A stretch of DNA of 64,000 bases from Fen-1258 sp964441505 (GCA_964441505.1 CAYTUV010000018.1:1-64000), one strand, 5' to 3'. Counted from the first letter of the stretch, positions 9,449 to 19,558 are shown. The notes: a model not told the origin generated them from the sequence alone. Numbers and translations are program-made.

Positions 9449-10888
9449 GTGAGTACAAATAATCAAAAATATCAGATTGCTTTAGATAACAGGGAAGTAA
9501 AACCTCCTAAAAGAAATCTAGCTGCTGAAAAACTAAGAATGATCTTTATTTCAGGGTTCATTTCGATGGTTTTGATCCTCACAATAATATTTACACTACC
9601 GCTAACAGTTTTAACTTGGAGCGGATTATTCGTATACTCATCTATCGTATCCCTGGTGATATTCTTATTCATTCTTCTCATTCGGTATTTTGCGATTCTC
9701 TTTATGGCTTATTTTTATAACACACGATATACGGTCGAGAAGAAGGAAGGATATTATCCTTTCATTTCCATTATAGTCCCAGTCTTCAATGAAGGGGTAG
9801 TCCTAAGATATTCGATCGAATCTTTGCTTGATATCGATTATCCTAATTATGAAATAATAATTGTGAATGATGGTTCAACAGATGACACAGCACATATTGG
9901 TGAGTCATTAGTAGGTAATCAGGTCGGAGGAAGCGGATTAGTAAAGGTTTCGCTGATCAATAAACCAAATGGCGGCAAAGCCAAAGCGCTAAATGCTGGT
10001 ATTCAGTATTCAGAGGCTCAGTTTGTACTTTGCATGGATGGTGATTCACAATTATCATCTAATACTTTAAAAATGGCTGTTCGTCATTTTATAGATCCAG
10101 CTGTTGGCGCTGTCGCAGGAAACGTTAAAGTACAGAATCGTAAAAAAATCTTGACTGACCTTCAGGCACTTGAGTATTTAGAAGGATTGAATATGGCACG
10201 CAGTGCGCAAGGATTTATTAAGATGGTGAATATTATTCCCGGTCCGATTGGTTTATTTCGAAAGACTGCCTTAAGAGAAGCGGGTTTTTATTCAAGTGAT
10301 ACATTTGCCGAAGATGCAGACGTTACTCTTAAAATATTGGCAAACGGCTGGAGAATTATCTACGAACCCAACGCAATAGCGTATACCGAGGCTCCGGTTA
10401 CGATTTATCAGTTATTGAAACAAAGATATCGTTGGACACGAGGAATCCTCCAAGCCATTAGAAAACATAAACGTTACTTATTTAATCCGACTGTTAATTT
10501 CAATAATAGTTTGATTATGTGGTCTATGTTTTATGAAGCATTAGTTTGGCCTGCTATGAATATTTTTGTTAATCTGTATTTTATAATTGTTGCAATTTTT
10601 TATGGACTTTCTAGTTTCATATTTCTATGGTGGATTGGAATTGCTGTTTTAGATTTAATGTCAGCAATATATTGTATTGCTGCAGAAAAGGAAGAGTTTC
10701 GATTAGTTCCGTATGCAATTATTTACAGAATTGTTTTTATTCTATTAATTGATGTCACAAAAGCAATGGCAACTCTTGAAGAATTTCTTGGAGTGAGTAT
10801 GACATGGGGAAAACTTGAGAGAACAGGTCTCGGAGGTTCAGCGGTAACTCCTCCAAAAGTTGTTCAGAATGCAGCTGGTTCAAGATAA
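9449..10888 (+). CDS. Processive family 2 glycosyltransferase (PgaC/IcaA-like polysaccharide synthase)
   Basis: The 479-residue protein has two N-terminal membrane segments (about 33-57 and 62-91), a cytoplasmic GT2 domain and three or four C-terminal membrane segments. All processive-synthase signatures are present: VNDGSTDD, the DGD triad, EDAD and QRYRW (325-329). The GPIGLFRK stretch and the W.KLERTG ending are most like poly-beta-1,6-GlcNAc synthases, but cellulose- or hyaluronan-type products cannot be excluded. It polymerises a UDP-sugar and passes the chain through the inner membrane. Translation starts at GTG with only a weak ribosome site. Two genes that look like partners follow immediately. 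Confidence 0.85.
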   Translation: MSTNNQKYQIALDNREVKPPKRNLAAEKLRMIFISGFISMVLILTIIFTLPLTVLTWSGLFVYSSIVSLVIFLFILLIRYFAILFMAYFYNTRYTVEKKEGYYPFISIIVPVFNEGVVLRYSIESLLDIDYPNYEIIIVNDGSTDDTAHIGESLVGNQVGGSGLVKVSLINKPNGGKAKALNAGIQYSEAQFVLCMDGDSQLSSNTLKMAVRHFIDPAVGAVAGNVKVQNRKKILTDLQALEYLEGLNMARSAQGFIKMVNIIPGPIGLFRKTALREAGFYSSDTFAEDADVTLKILANGWRIIYEPNAIAYTEAPVTIYQLLKQRYRWTRGILQAIRKHKRYLFNPTVNFNNSLIMWSMFYEALVWPAMNIFVNLYFIIVAIFYGLSSFIFLWWIGIAVLDLMSAIYCIAAEKEEFRLVPYAIIYRIVFILLIDVTKAMATLEEFLGVSMTWGKLERTGLGGSAVTPPKVVQNAAGSR

Positions 10889-10912
10889 AAAAGATTTTAA
10901 AATGAGGTTAAC

Positions 10913-11404
10913 ATGGAATTAATTCCTATACTTTCACTGATAATATTGGTTGCAACTATTTCCACTTTTATTCTCGCTGTTGGCGCATATATTCTCTATA
11001 AAGTTAGAGAGCGGAAGGGAGTTACAACTCAAGCTGCACATCCTGCTGCGTTACCTGCAGAATTGGTAGCCCCGGCTCCATTGCTGGCTGAGCAGAGAAT
11101 TACACCCGACCGCAGATCATTTGACGTTCCACAGCAGGAATTCGGATTTGAGTACTCAAGACAACCAGGTTTTCAGCAACATGAAGAACAGGTTTCGAGG
11201 GGTCCGGAATTAAGACCCACTTTCGTTGGAACATCTCCGCCGACATATGGAGAGCGATATCAAAAACCAACCGGAGAGACCCCACGAAATTATGAACCGG
11301 ATCGTGCACCTTCAAAGAAAAAGTTTATGCGTTATACGAATGAAGGCTACGTAGAACCTTCGCAACCGGATCGCAAACAAGAGGATAACCTACGGTGGCG
11401 GTAA
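10913..11404 (+). CDS. Small membrane protein with proline-rich cytoplasmic tail
   Basis: The 163-residue product has one N-terminal transmembrane segment (about 5-28) and then a long, low-complexity tail rich in Pro, Ala, Gln, Arg and Glu, predicted to be disordered. I recognise no domain. It sits 24 bases after the GT2 synthase and its end overlaps the next gene by 10 bases, so it belongs to the operon. By position it could play the accessory role that small membrane partners such as PgaD play for their synthases, but there is no visible sequence similarity. Confidence 0.6.
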   Translation: MELIPILSLIILVATISTFILAVGAYILYKVRERKGVTTQAAHPAALPAELVAPAPLLAEQRITPDRRSFDVPQQEFGFEYSRQPGFQQHEEQVSRGPELRPTFVGTSPPTYGERYQKPTGETPRNYEPDRAPSKKKFMRYTNEGYVEPSQPDRKQEDNLRWR

Positions 11405-13293
11405 AAGAAGCTAGAGGACTTAAAGTTAATTACTTTATTATTTTTCTTAGCGGATTAGTTTTGCTGATCTCAGCGGTTCTGGTTTTTTTACTTATTGTCA
11501 AAAATATTTATGGTAACTACGAACTCCGAGAAATTTTACCAACCAAAGAAAATCTAAGAATTCTTTCTGATGAAAAAAAAGGCAGAGCTGCAATACTTTA
11601 TTCTAAGTATACTGAAAACATTTTAGATCCCGGAAGTACTTGGTTAAGAGATAATGTTGATAAGTGGAAAGAGTTTATAAGAGGAGCAAAATTAAATTAC
11701 GATGTTATTACTGATCAAACAATAGAACTTGGTGAGCATTTTGATTACAAATTGATTGTTCTGCCAGGTTCAAAATCCTTGAGCGATAAAGAAATAATGC
11801 AACTCAAACGGTATGTGGAAAATGGAGGAAGTTTATTTGTTACTGGTGGTCCGGCAACTTTTTCTGATGAAGGAAAATGGAGGGGTTGGGATTTTTTTAA
11901 GGAAGTATTCGGGATGAATTTTAATCGTGAGATTAAACCCGAAGAATCTTATAAAGTGCACACACTTCGTGGGAATTTACCTATAACAGCTCAAATACCA
12001 ACCGGCTATGCGCTACCAATTGCTACTTGGGATAGACCAATATATGCCGAAGTACTTGAACCTAGAACAACTCAAGTAAGTTTCTGGTATGATTTTCGTA
12101 AAGAGGCTGGTTTAGTCCGCGAAGAAATTCAAAAAAGCGCAGGAATTGCTTATGGTAACTATGGAAAAGGTAGATTCGTTTGGTATGGCTTTGAAATAAA
12201 TTCTGTTGTAGGTACCCAGAAAGACTATATCTTCTTCGAGAAATTATTTAACAATTCAGTAAATTGGTTAACATATCAGCCAACCGCCTTTATAAAGGAC
12301 TGGCCATCACAATACGATGCAGCGTTGGTTTTGATCCCTACAATAAAAGAGCAACCTTATAATATTACAAATCTTACGAATATTCTAAATTATTTTAAAA
12401 CCTCAACCACATTTTTTATTGATCCACAAGCTGCGGTACAGAATCCGGGATTGCTAAAATCTTTGGCTAAAAAAGGTTCTATTGGCGCAATCCTTGATTT
12501 AGGTTACATTGAATCTCCGCAAGACACAGTTAATAAATTATTCAGCAAAGAGGTGCAATTTTCAACATTTAAATATACTACAGACACGCTAAGCAAAATA
12601 AGCGGCAAAAGAGTTAAAGCCATTATGCCATTGAATGGATATTATGATGACAATACTTTACAGGCAATGGCATTACAAAATTATGAGTTCCTCGTTACAG
12701 ATTCATTAACTGACCGATCTGTTCCTGAAATACGAATCCGTAATGGTAAACCTATAATGATCATAACGAAAACTGCCCGCGATGATTATGAGATTGTTCG
12801 CAATTATGGTCTTGTAAATACGAATTATCAACGATATACATATGAAGAAGATGTAGATCGTGTTTTATTCGAAGGCGGACTATATGTTTTTAAGGTGCAC
12901 ACTAATTATCAACTTCAGCCACAGTACGCTTCGGTTGTACGGGATATCTTAAAGTATGCAACAAGCAAGAAACTCTGGATTGCTTCATTAGATGAATTAC
13001 AAGCCTGGTGGATGAAAAGACAGGGAGTTGAAGTAAGATATGAGACTAGAAGTAAACGCAGAATTGCTATTGAGTTCACTAATCCAAGAGATGAAAGGGT
13101 TGTTGAATTAGTTGTTCAGGTTAATCTTAATAAAAAGGTTAAGAATGTTGAAATCACTTCGGACATCATCAACACAAAAATACCGAAATACAAACTGGCG
13201 GATGATGGCCAGATAATTTACTTCTATCTTGATAAAATGGAAGCACACGAAACACGTTCTCTACTTGTGGATTATGAAAATATTGATAGTTGA
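11395..13293 (+). CDS. Membrane-anchored amidotransferase-like and inactive polysaccharide-deacetylase-like protein
   Basis: The 632-residue protein starts at GTG, overlapping the preceding gene. It has a transmembrane anchor (about 14-36) and a class I glutamine-amidotransferase-like fold at about 60-185 (IVLPGSKSLSD, then ENGGSLFVTGG, as in trimerisation domains of beta-galactosidases). From about 302 to 540 it has a NodB-like deacetylase fold and then a C-terminal beta-sandwich. The deacetylase region keeps the fold pattern (FFIDPQAAVQNPGLLKSLAKK) but lacks the TFDDG aspartates and the HxxxH zinc histidines: the expected positions read LIPTIKEQ and SIGAILDLGY. I infer a periplasmic glycan-binding role, in the place that PgaB holds in the PNAG system. 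Confidence 0.65.
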   Translation: MAVKEARGLKVNYFIIFLSGLVLLISAVLVFLLIVKNIYGNYELREILPTKENLRILSDEKKGRAAILYSKYTENILDPGSTWLRDNVDKWKEFIRGAKLNYDVITDQTIELGEHFDYKLIVLPGSKSLSDKEIMQLKRYVENGGSLFVTGGPATFSDEGKWRGWDFFKEVFGMNFNREIKPEESYKVHTLRGNLPITAQIPTGYALPIATWDRPIYAEVLEPRTTQVSFWYDFRKEAGLVREEIQKSAGIAYGNYGKGRFVWYGFEINSVVGTQKDYIFFEKLFNNSVNWLTYQPTAFIKDWPSQYDAALVLIPTIKEQPYNITNLTNILNYFKTSTTFFIDPQAAVQNPGLLKSLAKKGSIGAILDLGYIESPQDTVNKLFSKEVQFSTFKYTTDTLSKISGKRVKAIMPLNGYYDDNTLQAMALQNYEFLVTDSLTDRSVPEIRIRNGKPIMIITKTARDDYEIVRNYGLVNTNYQRYTYEEDVDRVLFEGGLYVFKVHTNYQLQPQYASVVRDILKYATSKKLWIASLDELQAWWMKRQGVEVRYETRSKRRIAIEFTNPRDERVVELVVQVNLNKKVKNVEITSDIINTKIPKYKLADDGQIIYFYLDKMEAHETRSLLVDYENIDS

Positions 13294-13531
13294 GTGTATC
13301 TTTATTATCTGTAACAGAAAAAATTATACGTGTTCCGATGGTTCTCGAATTCTATAAAACAGTGACCAAAACCAGCCTGCAAAAACTTTCTTTTCAATTT
13401 TTAAAATTATCGCATTTTCAATCTGATGACCCAAAATGCAATATTAGTGTTCGTGAAAAAATATCCATTAAATATTATAAAAACTGATTCTCATTTAGTA
13501 AATTACATTACATAAAATGTAAAAATAACTT

Positions 13532-14785
13532 ATGATAAAGCTGAAAGAAAAAATTGGCTTCTTCCATTTACCAATCTTAGTGATGATTAGTTTACTGTTT
13601 GGCTGCGTTGAGTCAGTTTCGGATACTCAAACTTCTACTACTCCAACAATAGAGGTATACAGTCCTAAAACTAATGATACTGTTAAGGTCGGTAAAAACC
13701 TGATTAATTATCAGGCGACAGATGGAACAGGTGGGGAGGGATTGTCATTTTATGAATTATATGTAAATAAAATATTTGCGAAAAAATATGTTCAAAACAC
13801 AGATGGTACAAATCCGGCTATATATCTAGAAGTTGATTCTACACTGATACGTTCCAGAATAAATTATACTCTAAAAGTTTATAACAAAACGGGTAAATCA
13901 AAAGAAGGAAAGCTGCAGGAGAATATTTTTGTTAAGGATAAAGAGCCGCAAGCCCCAACAAATCTCTTATTAACGCGATATGGAAGCAACTCAGTTATTC
14001 TGAAATGGAACGATAACTCGGGTAATGAAAAAGGATTTGAACTTTGGAGACGGGATATCATTAATGGTACAGAAATACCTTTCCGAAGGATAAAGGTTCT
14101 TCCATCGAATACGATAAGTACAATTGACGGAAATATTTCACAGTATCAAGAGTATTCTTATTATGTTGTTGCTTATAACGAATCAGGTTATTCAACAATC
14201 AGTAACGTTGCCAGTACAGGTAGTCTACCTGATGGTCCCTGGAATTTACAGGCAGAGGCCATCGGTTCCAGCAGTGTGCACCTTAAGTGGGTAGATTTTG
14301 CACTCAATGAGGTTGCTTTTCAAATTGAAAGAACCGATCCCTTTACAAGTGAATATAAAATAATCAAGATAACCGAAGGTCCCGACGTTACGGAGTATTA
14401 TGACAATTCTGTCTCACCGAGTGCATCTTACAATTATCGAGTAGCTTACTTTACAACTTCTACATTAAGTGCGTATTCAAACGTAGCTACGGTTACTACA
14501 TTTTATAGCGATGTAACTCCACCTTCAGGATTAAGTGCAGGTAATCTTAGCGGTAATTTACAAATATCATGGAAGGATAATAGTCGTTCGTTATCAAAAG
14601 GAACCGTTATTGAGAGAAGAATTGGGACTACCGGAGAATTTATAGAAATCGGTAGCGTTGCGGCTGATCAAACTACATTCATCGATTATTCACCGGTTAG
14701 CGGGATAATGTATTATCGAGTTAGACAAATTTTAGGTACCCGAACTTATACTCAGTACTCTGATATCCTTAGGGTGCAATACTAA
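13532..14785 (+). CDS. Lipoprotein with Ig-like and three fibronectin type III domains
   Basis: A 417-residue protein with a lipoprotein signal peptide (lipobox LFGC near residue 25). A bacterial Ig-like domain follows at about 40-132 and then three FN3 repeats at about 135-230, 232-325 and 328-417. The repeats show the usual signatures (APTNLLLTRYGSNSVILKW; GPWNLQAEAIGSSSVHLKW). There is no catalytic domain. Such proteins bind carbohydrate or mediate contacts at the cell surface. It stands four bases before the sensor kinase and about 240 bases after the deacetylase-like gene, so it may be co-transcribed with the kinase. A role in anchoring the matrix polymer is inferred from position. Confidence 0.75.
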   Translation: MIKLKEKIGFFHLPILVMISLLFGCVESVSDTQTSTTPTIEVYSPKTNDTVKVGKNLINYQATDGTGGEGLSFYELYVNKIFAKKYVQNTDGTNPAIYLEVDSTLIRSRINYTLKVYNKTGKSKEGKLQENIFVKDKEPQAPTNLLLTRYGSNSVILKWNDNSGNEKGFELWRRDIINGTEIPFRRIKVLPSNTISTIDGNISQYQEYSYYVVAYNESGYSTISNVASTGSLPDGPWNLQAEAIGSSSVHLKWVDFALNEVAFQIERTDPFTSEYKIIKITEGPDVTEYYDNSVSPSASYNYRVAYFTTSTLSAYSNVATVTTFYSDVTPPSGLSAGNLSGNLQISWKDNSRSLSKGTVIERRIGTTGEFIEIGSVAADQTTFIDYSPVSGIMYYRVRQILGTRTYTQYSDILRVQY

Positions 14786-14789
14786 AAAC

Positions 14790-17700
14790 ATGGCAGATAA
14801 AATTACCACAAAAACATCACACGCAAATTTGGAAGGAATACCTTCTGTCATAATTGATAAAGGGGGCAGAATAGTTGCATTTAGTCAGGAGTTTAAGAAA
14901 CTCATTCCAAAATCCACTGCACAAGCTAATTTCTTTGAACTCTTTGATGAAGAAAAGCTTTTAATACTTCAAAAAATATTTTTAAATGTAAGAAAGTCCG
15001 AAACAATATCGAAGGATATAATTGAACTTGAAAACGAATTCGGAAGTTCGGCTTATGATGTTGTTATTTCTCCTATGCGTAGTGAGAACAATACTTATTA
15101 TATAATCAATTTTAAAAATACGATTCAGGAAGTAAACTCTTTGGAAGTTCAGAAATTCTGGATTGCTACTTCAGAACTTGAAAAAGTTGTATATGATAAA
15201 ACAATCGTCTCCATCATCAATAAAATCAAACTAACGTTTCCATTTACATTCATTGAAAAAGCAAAAATTCAAAAAATGATAAATGAATATGACGGATATT
15301 TTTGGATTAAAGATACTTCTAATAAATATCTTCTGGTTAATAACAAATATGCCGTTTCTCTGGGTTTTAAGATTAGCCAGATCGAGAATAAAAGCGAAGA
15401 GGAATTTCTGCCTAAATATTTGACTAATCTTTATAAAATGTTGAGCGCATATATTATTGATTCCACTAATTCAGTAATTATAGACAGCAAAACATCTCCA
15501 ATAACCAGTGGATCTGAGCGAAATCTGTCGGTCATTCAATTCCCGTTGTGCGATCTTGATAACAATGTTGTTGCCATAATTGGTTTTACACAGTTAAATA
15601 ATTCCAGTAAAATTGAATCAAGTTATTCTGATTTTAACTTTATCCTAAAGGAATTACCCCAAGCAATATTACTGTTTGATAGGGAATACAAAGTATCAGG
15701 ATACAGCTATGAATTCTTACGATTATTAAACATTAATCCCCAAAATAATTTAGTCGGTCAGGAAATATCAAAAATATTTGAAAATAAGTTCCTCCCGTTA
15801 ATTGAAGAATATATAAAAAATGAAAATCTCAGGGACGAGACTAAATTCAATTACGTTTTCATTGACAAAGTTCAGCGTAATACCGAAGTCACTCTAAGAA
15901 AAATATTTACGGAAAAAGAACAGTATTTTGGAATCCAAGTTTGTTTGACTGAAAACATTCAGAAAAACTCGGAAATAGAAGCTAAAGCTAAAATGTATGA
16001 TGCAATAATACAGCATGCGCCGGAAGCCATTTTTATATATGATATCGAGAATTTGAAGTTCCTTGAAGTAAATGATGAAGCCTTAAAATTGTATGGTTAC
16101 AAACGAAGTGATTTTCTAAACATGGACCTTACTGATCTGTACGCACCGGAAGATATTCAGACCATTATAGAATCGGGTGAAAGTAAATCTGTCCATGGCA
16201 GTTATAGCGGTCCTTGGCGCCATAAAAAAAGTGATGGCTCTTCTGTTTTGGTTGAACTTAATCGGACTTCCATCGATTTCAAAGAGAAGAAATCACATCT
16301 TAATATTGTCCGGAATGTCTCAGACCAGGCTGAATTAAAAAAGAAATGGCAAATTCTTGAGACGGTCTTTGAGCATACAGGCGATCCTGTAATATATACT
16401 GATAAGGATGGCTTTATTACAGAAATTAATGAGATGGTCTCGAAGCGATTAGGATATTCCAAAAAGGATCTAGAGACGCGTCCTTTTATTACACTCGTCT
16501 CTGATGATGACAGGGCAAAAGTAAATAAAAATATATTCCATTCAGGACTTTTAAAAACAATGTCATTAGATGTAAGTTTTAAAAAACCGGTCGGTAATTT
16601 TTATACCACAACTGTTATTGCCACACCAATCAAAAATTATAATGGTGATATTGAATCGTTTTGTTTGATTGTAAAAATAATTGAAGAACCTCTATCACCA
16701 AAAGACTTAGGTCAGGCACAAGGAGAGAAAGTTCCAAGAGTTGATCCGCCGTTTTTATCAAATATCTTTCATGAAATACTTACACCGATAAATGTTATTC
16801 TGGGATTTACTCAAGAACTTGGTGAAAGTATTCCAATCCCTAATGAAGATCAGAAGGAAGCCATAGACATAATTAAAGAAAACCAGAAGCTTCTTTTGCA
16901 AATTATGGATAATGCGGTTGAATATTCAACCTTGGAACAAAAAGTAATCAAATTCAGACCGGAAGAATTTAGTTTTGTTGATATACTCGATGAGTTAAAA
17001 GAAAATATACGTAAGACAGCAGAAGATAAAAAAGTAGAAATGGTCTATGGGAAAATATCCTCTTCTCTTTCTCTTGAAACAGATAAACAGAAATTTACAT
17101 CGTTATTAAGTCTATTTATAAAGTTCGCAATACAGATCACTAAGGAGAATTCAATTTACTTGTCGGCAGCGTTGGTTGACGAAAATTATTGTGCCGTTAG
17201 GATCAAAGACACTGGGAATAGAATATCACCCTATCTCGTGAAAGCTATGAACGAAATTATGTCGGACGATGAAAATATGAGTAGAAGGAATTATGGTTTT
17301 TCAAGATTTTCTGTAAAGTTGGCTAAGAAGTTGATAGAATTGCTTTCAGTGAGAAAAGAAATTGTTATGAAGGAAGGTGAGCCTCAGGAATATGCACTTG
17401 TATTTCCTATTAAATTTGTACTCGGCAACAAAGAAAATATGGAATTAGATCAATCAAGTATTTTGAAAAAACCGGAGATGAAATCAAAACAAAAAACAAT
17501 TTCGAAAAAGATTGAGGATATTCAAGCTGCCGAGCATGTTAATATTGTGTCAAGCAGATCTCCTGATCTTTCACAATTATCATGTTTATATCTTGAAGAT
17601 CAGGTTGATTCACAATTGCTTTTCAAGGTTCAGCTAAAAGATTTAAAAAGCATTGAATTTGCCCCTAGTTTCGAAAGCGCGTTACCTTTGCTGAAAACAA

Positions 17701-17936
17701 AAAAATTCGATTTCATTGTTATGGATATTAATCTTCAAGGTGAGTATAATGGTTTAGATGCTTTGAGGATTATTCAGAAGATGCCCGGATTTAAAGATAT
17801 CCCCATAATCGCTTCTACCGCGTATATACAACCTGGTGCCCGTAATAATTTTATAGCGGCAGGTTTCTCCGATTTTGTCTCTAAACCACTACTTAGAGAA
17901 AAATTGCTAGATGTTCTTAGAACCCTATTCCCCTAA
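14790..17936 (+). CDS. Hybrid sensor histidine kinase with about five PAS domains and a receiver
   Basis: The 1048-residue cytoplasmic protein has PAS-like domains at about 10-115, 160-275, 290-395, 405-520 and 525-640. The fourth and fifth are clearest (APEAIFIYDIENLKFLEVN; GDPVIYTDKDGFITEIN). A HisKA dimerisation helix follows with FHEILTP (phospho-acceptor H661). The ATPase domain is degenerate: the N-box asparagine is missing in SLLSLFIKFAIQIT, the G1 box reads DTGNRIS, and no G2 box is seen. The C-terminal receiver is complete, with acidic pair ED, D979 and K1032. There is no membrane segment. It ends the putative polysaccharide block and probably controls it. With a weak ATPase domain it may act as a phosphatase or as a receiver fed by another kinase. 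Confidence 0.85.
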   Translation: MADKITTKTSHANLEGIPSVIIDKGGRIVAFSQEFKKLIPKSTAQANFFELFDEEKLLILQKIFLNVRKSETISKDIIELENEFGSSAYDVVISPMRSENNTYYIINFKNTIQEVNSLEVQKFWIATSELEKVVYDKTIVSIINKIKLTFPFTFIEKAKIQKMINEYDGYFWIKDTSNKYLLVNNKYAVSLGFKISQIENKSEEEFLPKYLTNLYKMLSAYIIDSTNSVIIDSKTSPITSGSERNLSVIQFPLCDLDNNVVAIIGFTQLNNSSKIESSYSDFNFILKELPQAILLFDREYKVSGYSYEFLRLLNINPQNNLVGQEISKIFENKFLPLIEEYIKNENLRDETKFNYVFIDKVQRNTEVTLRKIFTEKEQYFGIQVCLTENIQKNSEIEAKAKMYDAIIQHAPEAIFIYDIENLKFLEVNDEALKLYGYKRSDFLNMDLTDLYAPEDIQTIIESGESKSVHGSYSGPWRHKKSDGSSVLVELNRTSIDFKEKKSHLNIVRNVSDQAELKKKWQILETVFEHTGDPVIYTDKDGFITEINEMVSKRLGYSKKDLETRPFITLVSDDDRAKVNKNIFHSGLLKTMSLDVSFKKPVGNFYTTTVIATPIKNYNGDIESFCLIVKIIEEPLSPKDLGQAQGEKVPRVDPPFLSNIFHEILTPINVILGFTQELGESIPIPNEDQKEAIDIIKENQKLLLQIMDNAVEYSTLEQKVIKFRPEEFSFVDILDELKENIRKTAEDKKVEMVYGKISSSLSLETDKQKFTSLLSLFIKFAIQITKENSIYLSAALVDENYCAVRIKDTGNRISPYLVKAMNEIMSDDENMSRRNYGFSRFSVKLAKKLIELLSVRKEIVMKEGEPQEYALVFPIKFVLGNKENMELDQSSILKKPEMKSKQKTISKKIEDIQAAEHVNIVSSRSPDLSQLSCLYLEDQVDSQLLFKVQLKDLKSIEFAPSFESALPLLKTKKFDFIVMDINLQGEYNGLDALRIIQKMPGFKDIPIIASTAYIQPGARNNFIAAGFSDFVSKPLLREKLLDVLRTLFP

Positions 17937-18040
17937 GCCGATTCTCAAATAAGTGATTAACCGATTATTCGTTTAATCATGTTATCGGTAATTAACTATT
18001 TCCCACAATTCAATAATAACTTGGCTATTTCAATATTGCT

Positions 18041-19357
18041 TTAATCCACTTTTTTAACCTCATCAATATCATTCACAAACAATACAAGAATTGCTGCAAT
18101 TATCATTGATGCACCACCTATCAGCATAGCATAGATTGCTTCACTTCCGAATAAATTCTTTATGAAAAATCCAAGTATTGCTGCTGCCGTGATTTGTGGT
18201 ATTACGATGAAAAAATTAAAAATTCCCATATATACTCCCATCTTCTCTGAGGGGAGTGACCCTGCTAAAATTGCATAAGGCATAGATAGTATTGACGCCC
18301 AGGCTAAACCAATTCCAAGTTCGGAAATGATCAAAACATTCGGATTTTTGATTACATAAAATGAGGCTAATCCAATTCCACCGCATACAAGGCTTATCAT
18401 ATGAACTGTCTTTCTTGAAGTTCGTCCGGCTAACCATGGTAAAAAGAATGCACTTAGAGCCGCAAATCCATTATAGAACGCAAATAAAACTCCAACCCAA
18501 TTGGCACCCTCATTAAATATTGCACTTGTCGGATCGGTTGCTCCATATACATGTTCTGTTACAGCAGGAGTTGAATATATCCACATTGCAAATAAAGCAA
18601 ACCATGAGAAGAACTGAACAAATGCCAGTTGAATCATAGTCTTGGGCATTTGAATAAATGACTTAAGGACTTCGGCAGTTCCTTTGAATAAACCTTTATT
18701 AATCAATTTGTTATGCTCAAATTGCTCGATATTTTCTGGTGGGTACTCCTTTGTCCTGAAGATAGTCCAACCAACAGCCGATATAAACGCAAAGGCACCA
18801 ACATAAAATGAATATCTGACTGAGGGGGGAATTTCCCCATTAGGTGCGGTATTTACAATACCCAACCAATTTGTAAAAATATATGGTAATGCCGAGGCAA
18901 TAATAGCACCCGTTCCTATGAAAAAACTTTGCACTGCAAAGCCTGTTGTTCTTTGCTCTGAAGGTAGTAAATCAGCTACAAGCGCACGAAACGGTTCCAT
19001 GGAAATGTTTATTGAAGCGTCTAACATCCAAAGCATCCCTGCTGCAACCCATAATGCAGGAGAATTTGGCATTATAATTAATCCTAATGAGGCTAAAATT
19101 GCTCCAATTAAAAAATATGGGCGTCTTCTGCCAAGTCGCCCCCATGTTCTATCACTTAAGTAGCCTATAATCGGTTGGACAATAAGTCCTGTTGTAGGAG
19201 CTGCGATCCATAGAATAGGAATGTCATCTATTTTTGCCCCTAGAGTTTCAAAGATTCGGCTAACATTTGCGTTTTGAAGAGCAAAACCAAATTGTATTCC
19301 CAGAAATCCAAAACTCATATTCCAAATTTGCCAGAAATTTAATCGAACTTTTGACAT
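18041..19357 (-). CDS. MFS sugar transporter, GPH/SLC45-like
   Basis: The 438-residue leftward protein has about twelve hydrophobic helices and the major facilitator loop motif seen as DRTWGRLGRRRPY after helix 2. This form is typical of the sucrose/maltose-type (SUC/SLC45) and glycoside-pentoside-hexuronide cation symporters. It should import a di- or oligosaccharide with protons or sodium across the inner membrane. A GAGGAAG ribosome site precedes the ATG. It is a single gene, convergent with the sensor kinase and divergent from the isoprenoid/PTS operon. Given the nearby GH9 enzyme, cellodextrin or maltodextrin uptake is conceivable, but the substrate is not visible in the sequence. Confidence 0.8.
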   Translation of the reverse strand: MSKVRLNFWQIWNMSFGFLGIQFGFALQNANVSRIFETLGAKIDDIPILWIAAPTTGLIVQPIIGYLSDRTWGRLGRRRPYFLIGAILASLGLIIMPNSPALWVAAGMLWMLDASINISMEPFRALVADLLPSEQRTTGFAVQSFFIGTGAIIASALPYIFTNWLGIVNTAPNGEIPPSVRYSFYVGAFAFISAVGWTIFRTKEYPPENIEQFEHNKLINKGLFKGTAEVLKSFIQMPKTMIQLAFVQFFSWFALFAMWIYSTPAVTEHVYGATDPTSAIFNEGANWVGVLFAFYNGFAALSAFFLPWLAGRTSRKTVHMISLVCGGIGLASFYVIKNPNVLIISELGIGLAWASILSMPYAILAGSLPSEKMGVYMGIFNFFIVIPQITAAAILGFFIKNLFGSEAIYAMLIGGASMIIAAILVLFVNDIDEVKKVD

Positions 19358-19558
19358 GTTGCTTCCTCGTGAATGGTTAGAAAATTATTTATCAATTTAA
19401 CCGAATTTAAAATAAAAGTCGCATAAAAAGATTGGGAAGAACCTAGAAACAAATTATTATTTGTTAACTATAAAGATTATTCTGTAATTCAGAGTGTATA
19501 TTAAAGAATATCAACCAAAAAATTTTTATTTTGTTGCTGAAATTAAAGAATCAGGATA

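Noticed and set aside
13290..13487. A 65-residue rightward open frame after the deacetylase-like gene
   Set aside because: No recognisable domain, poor start context and no ribosome site; it looks like chance opening of an AT-rich gap.
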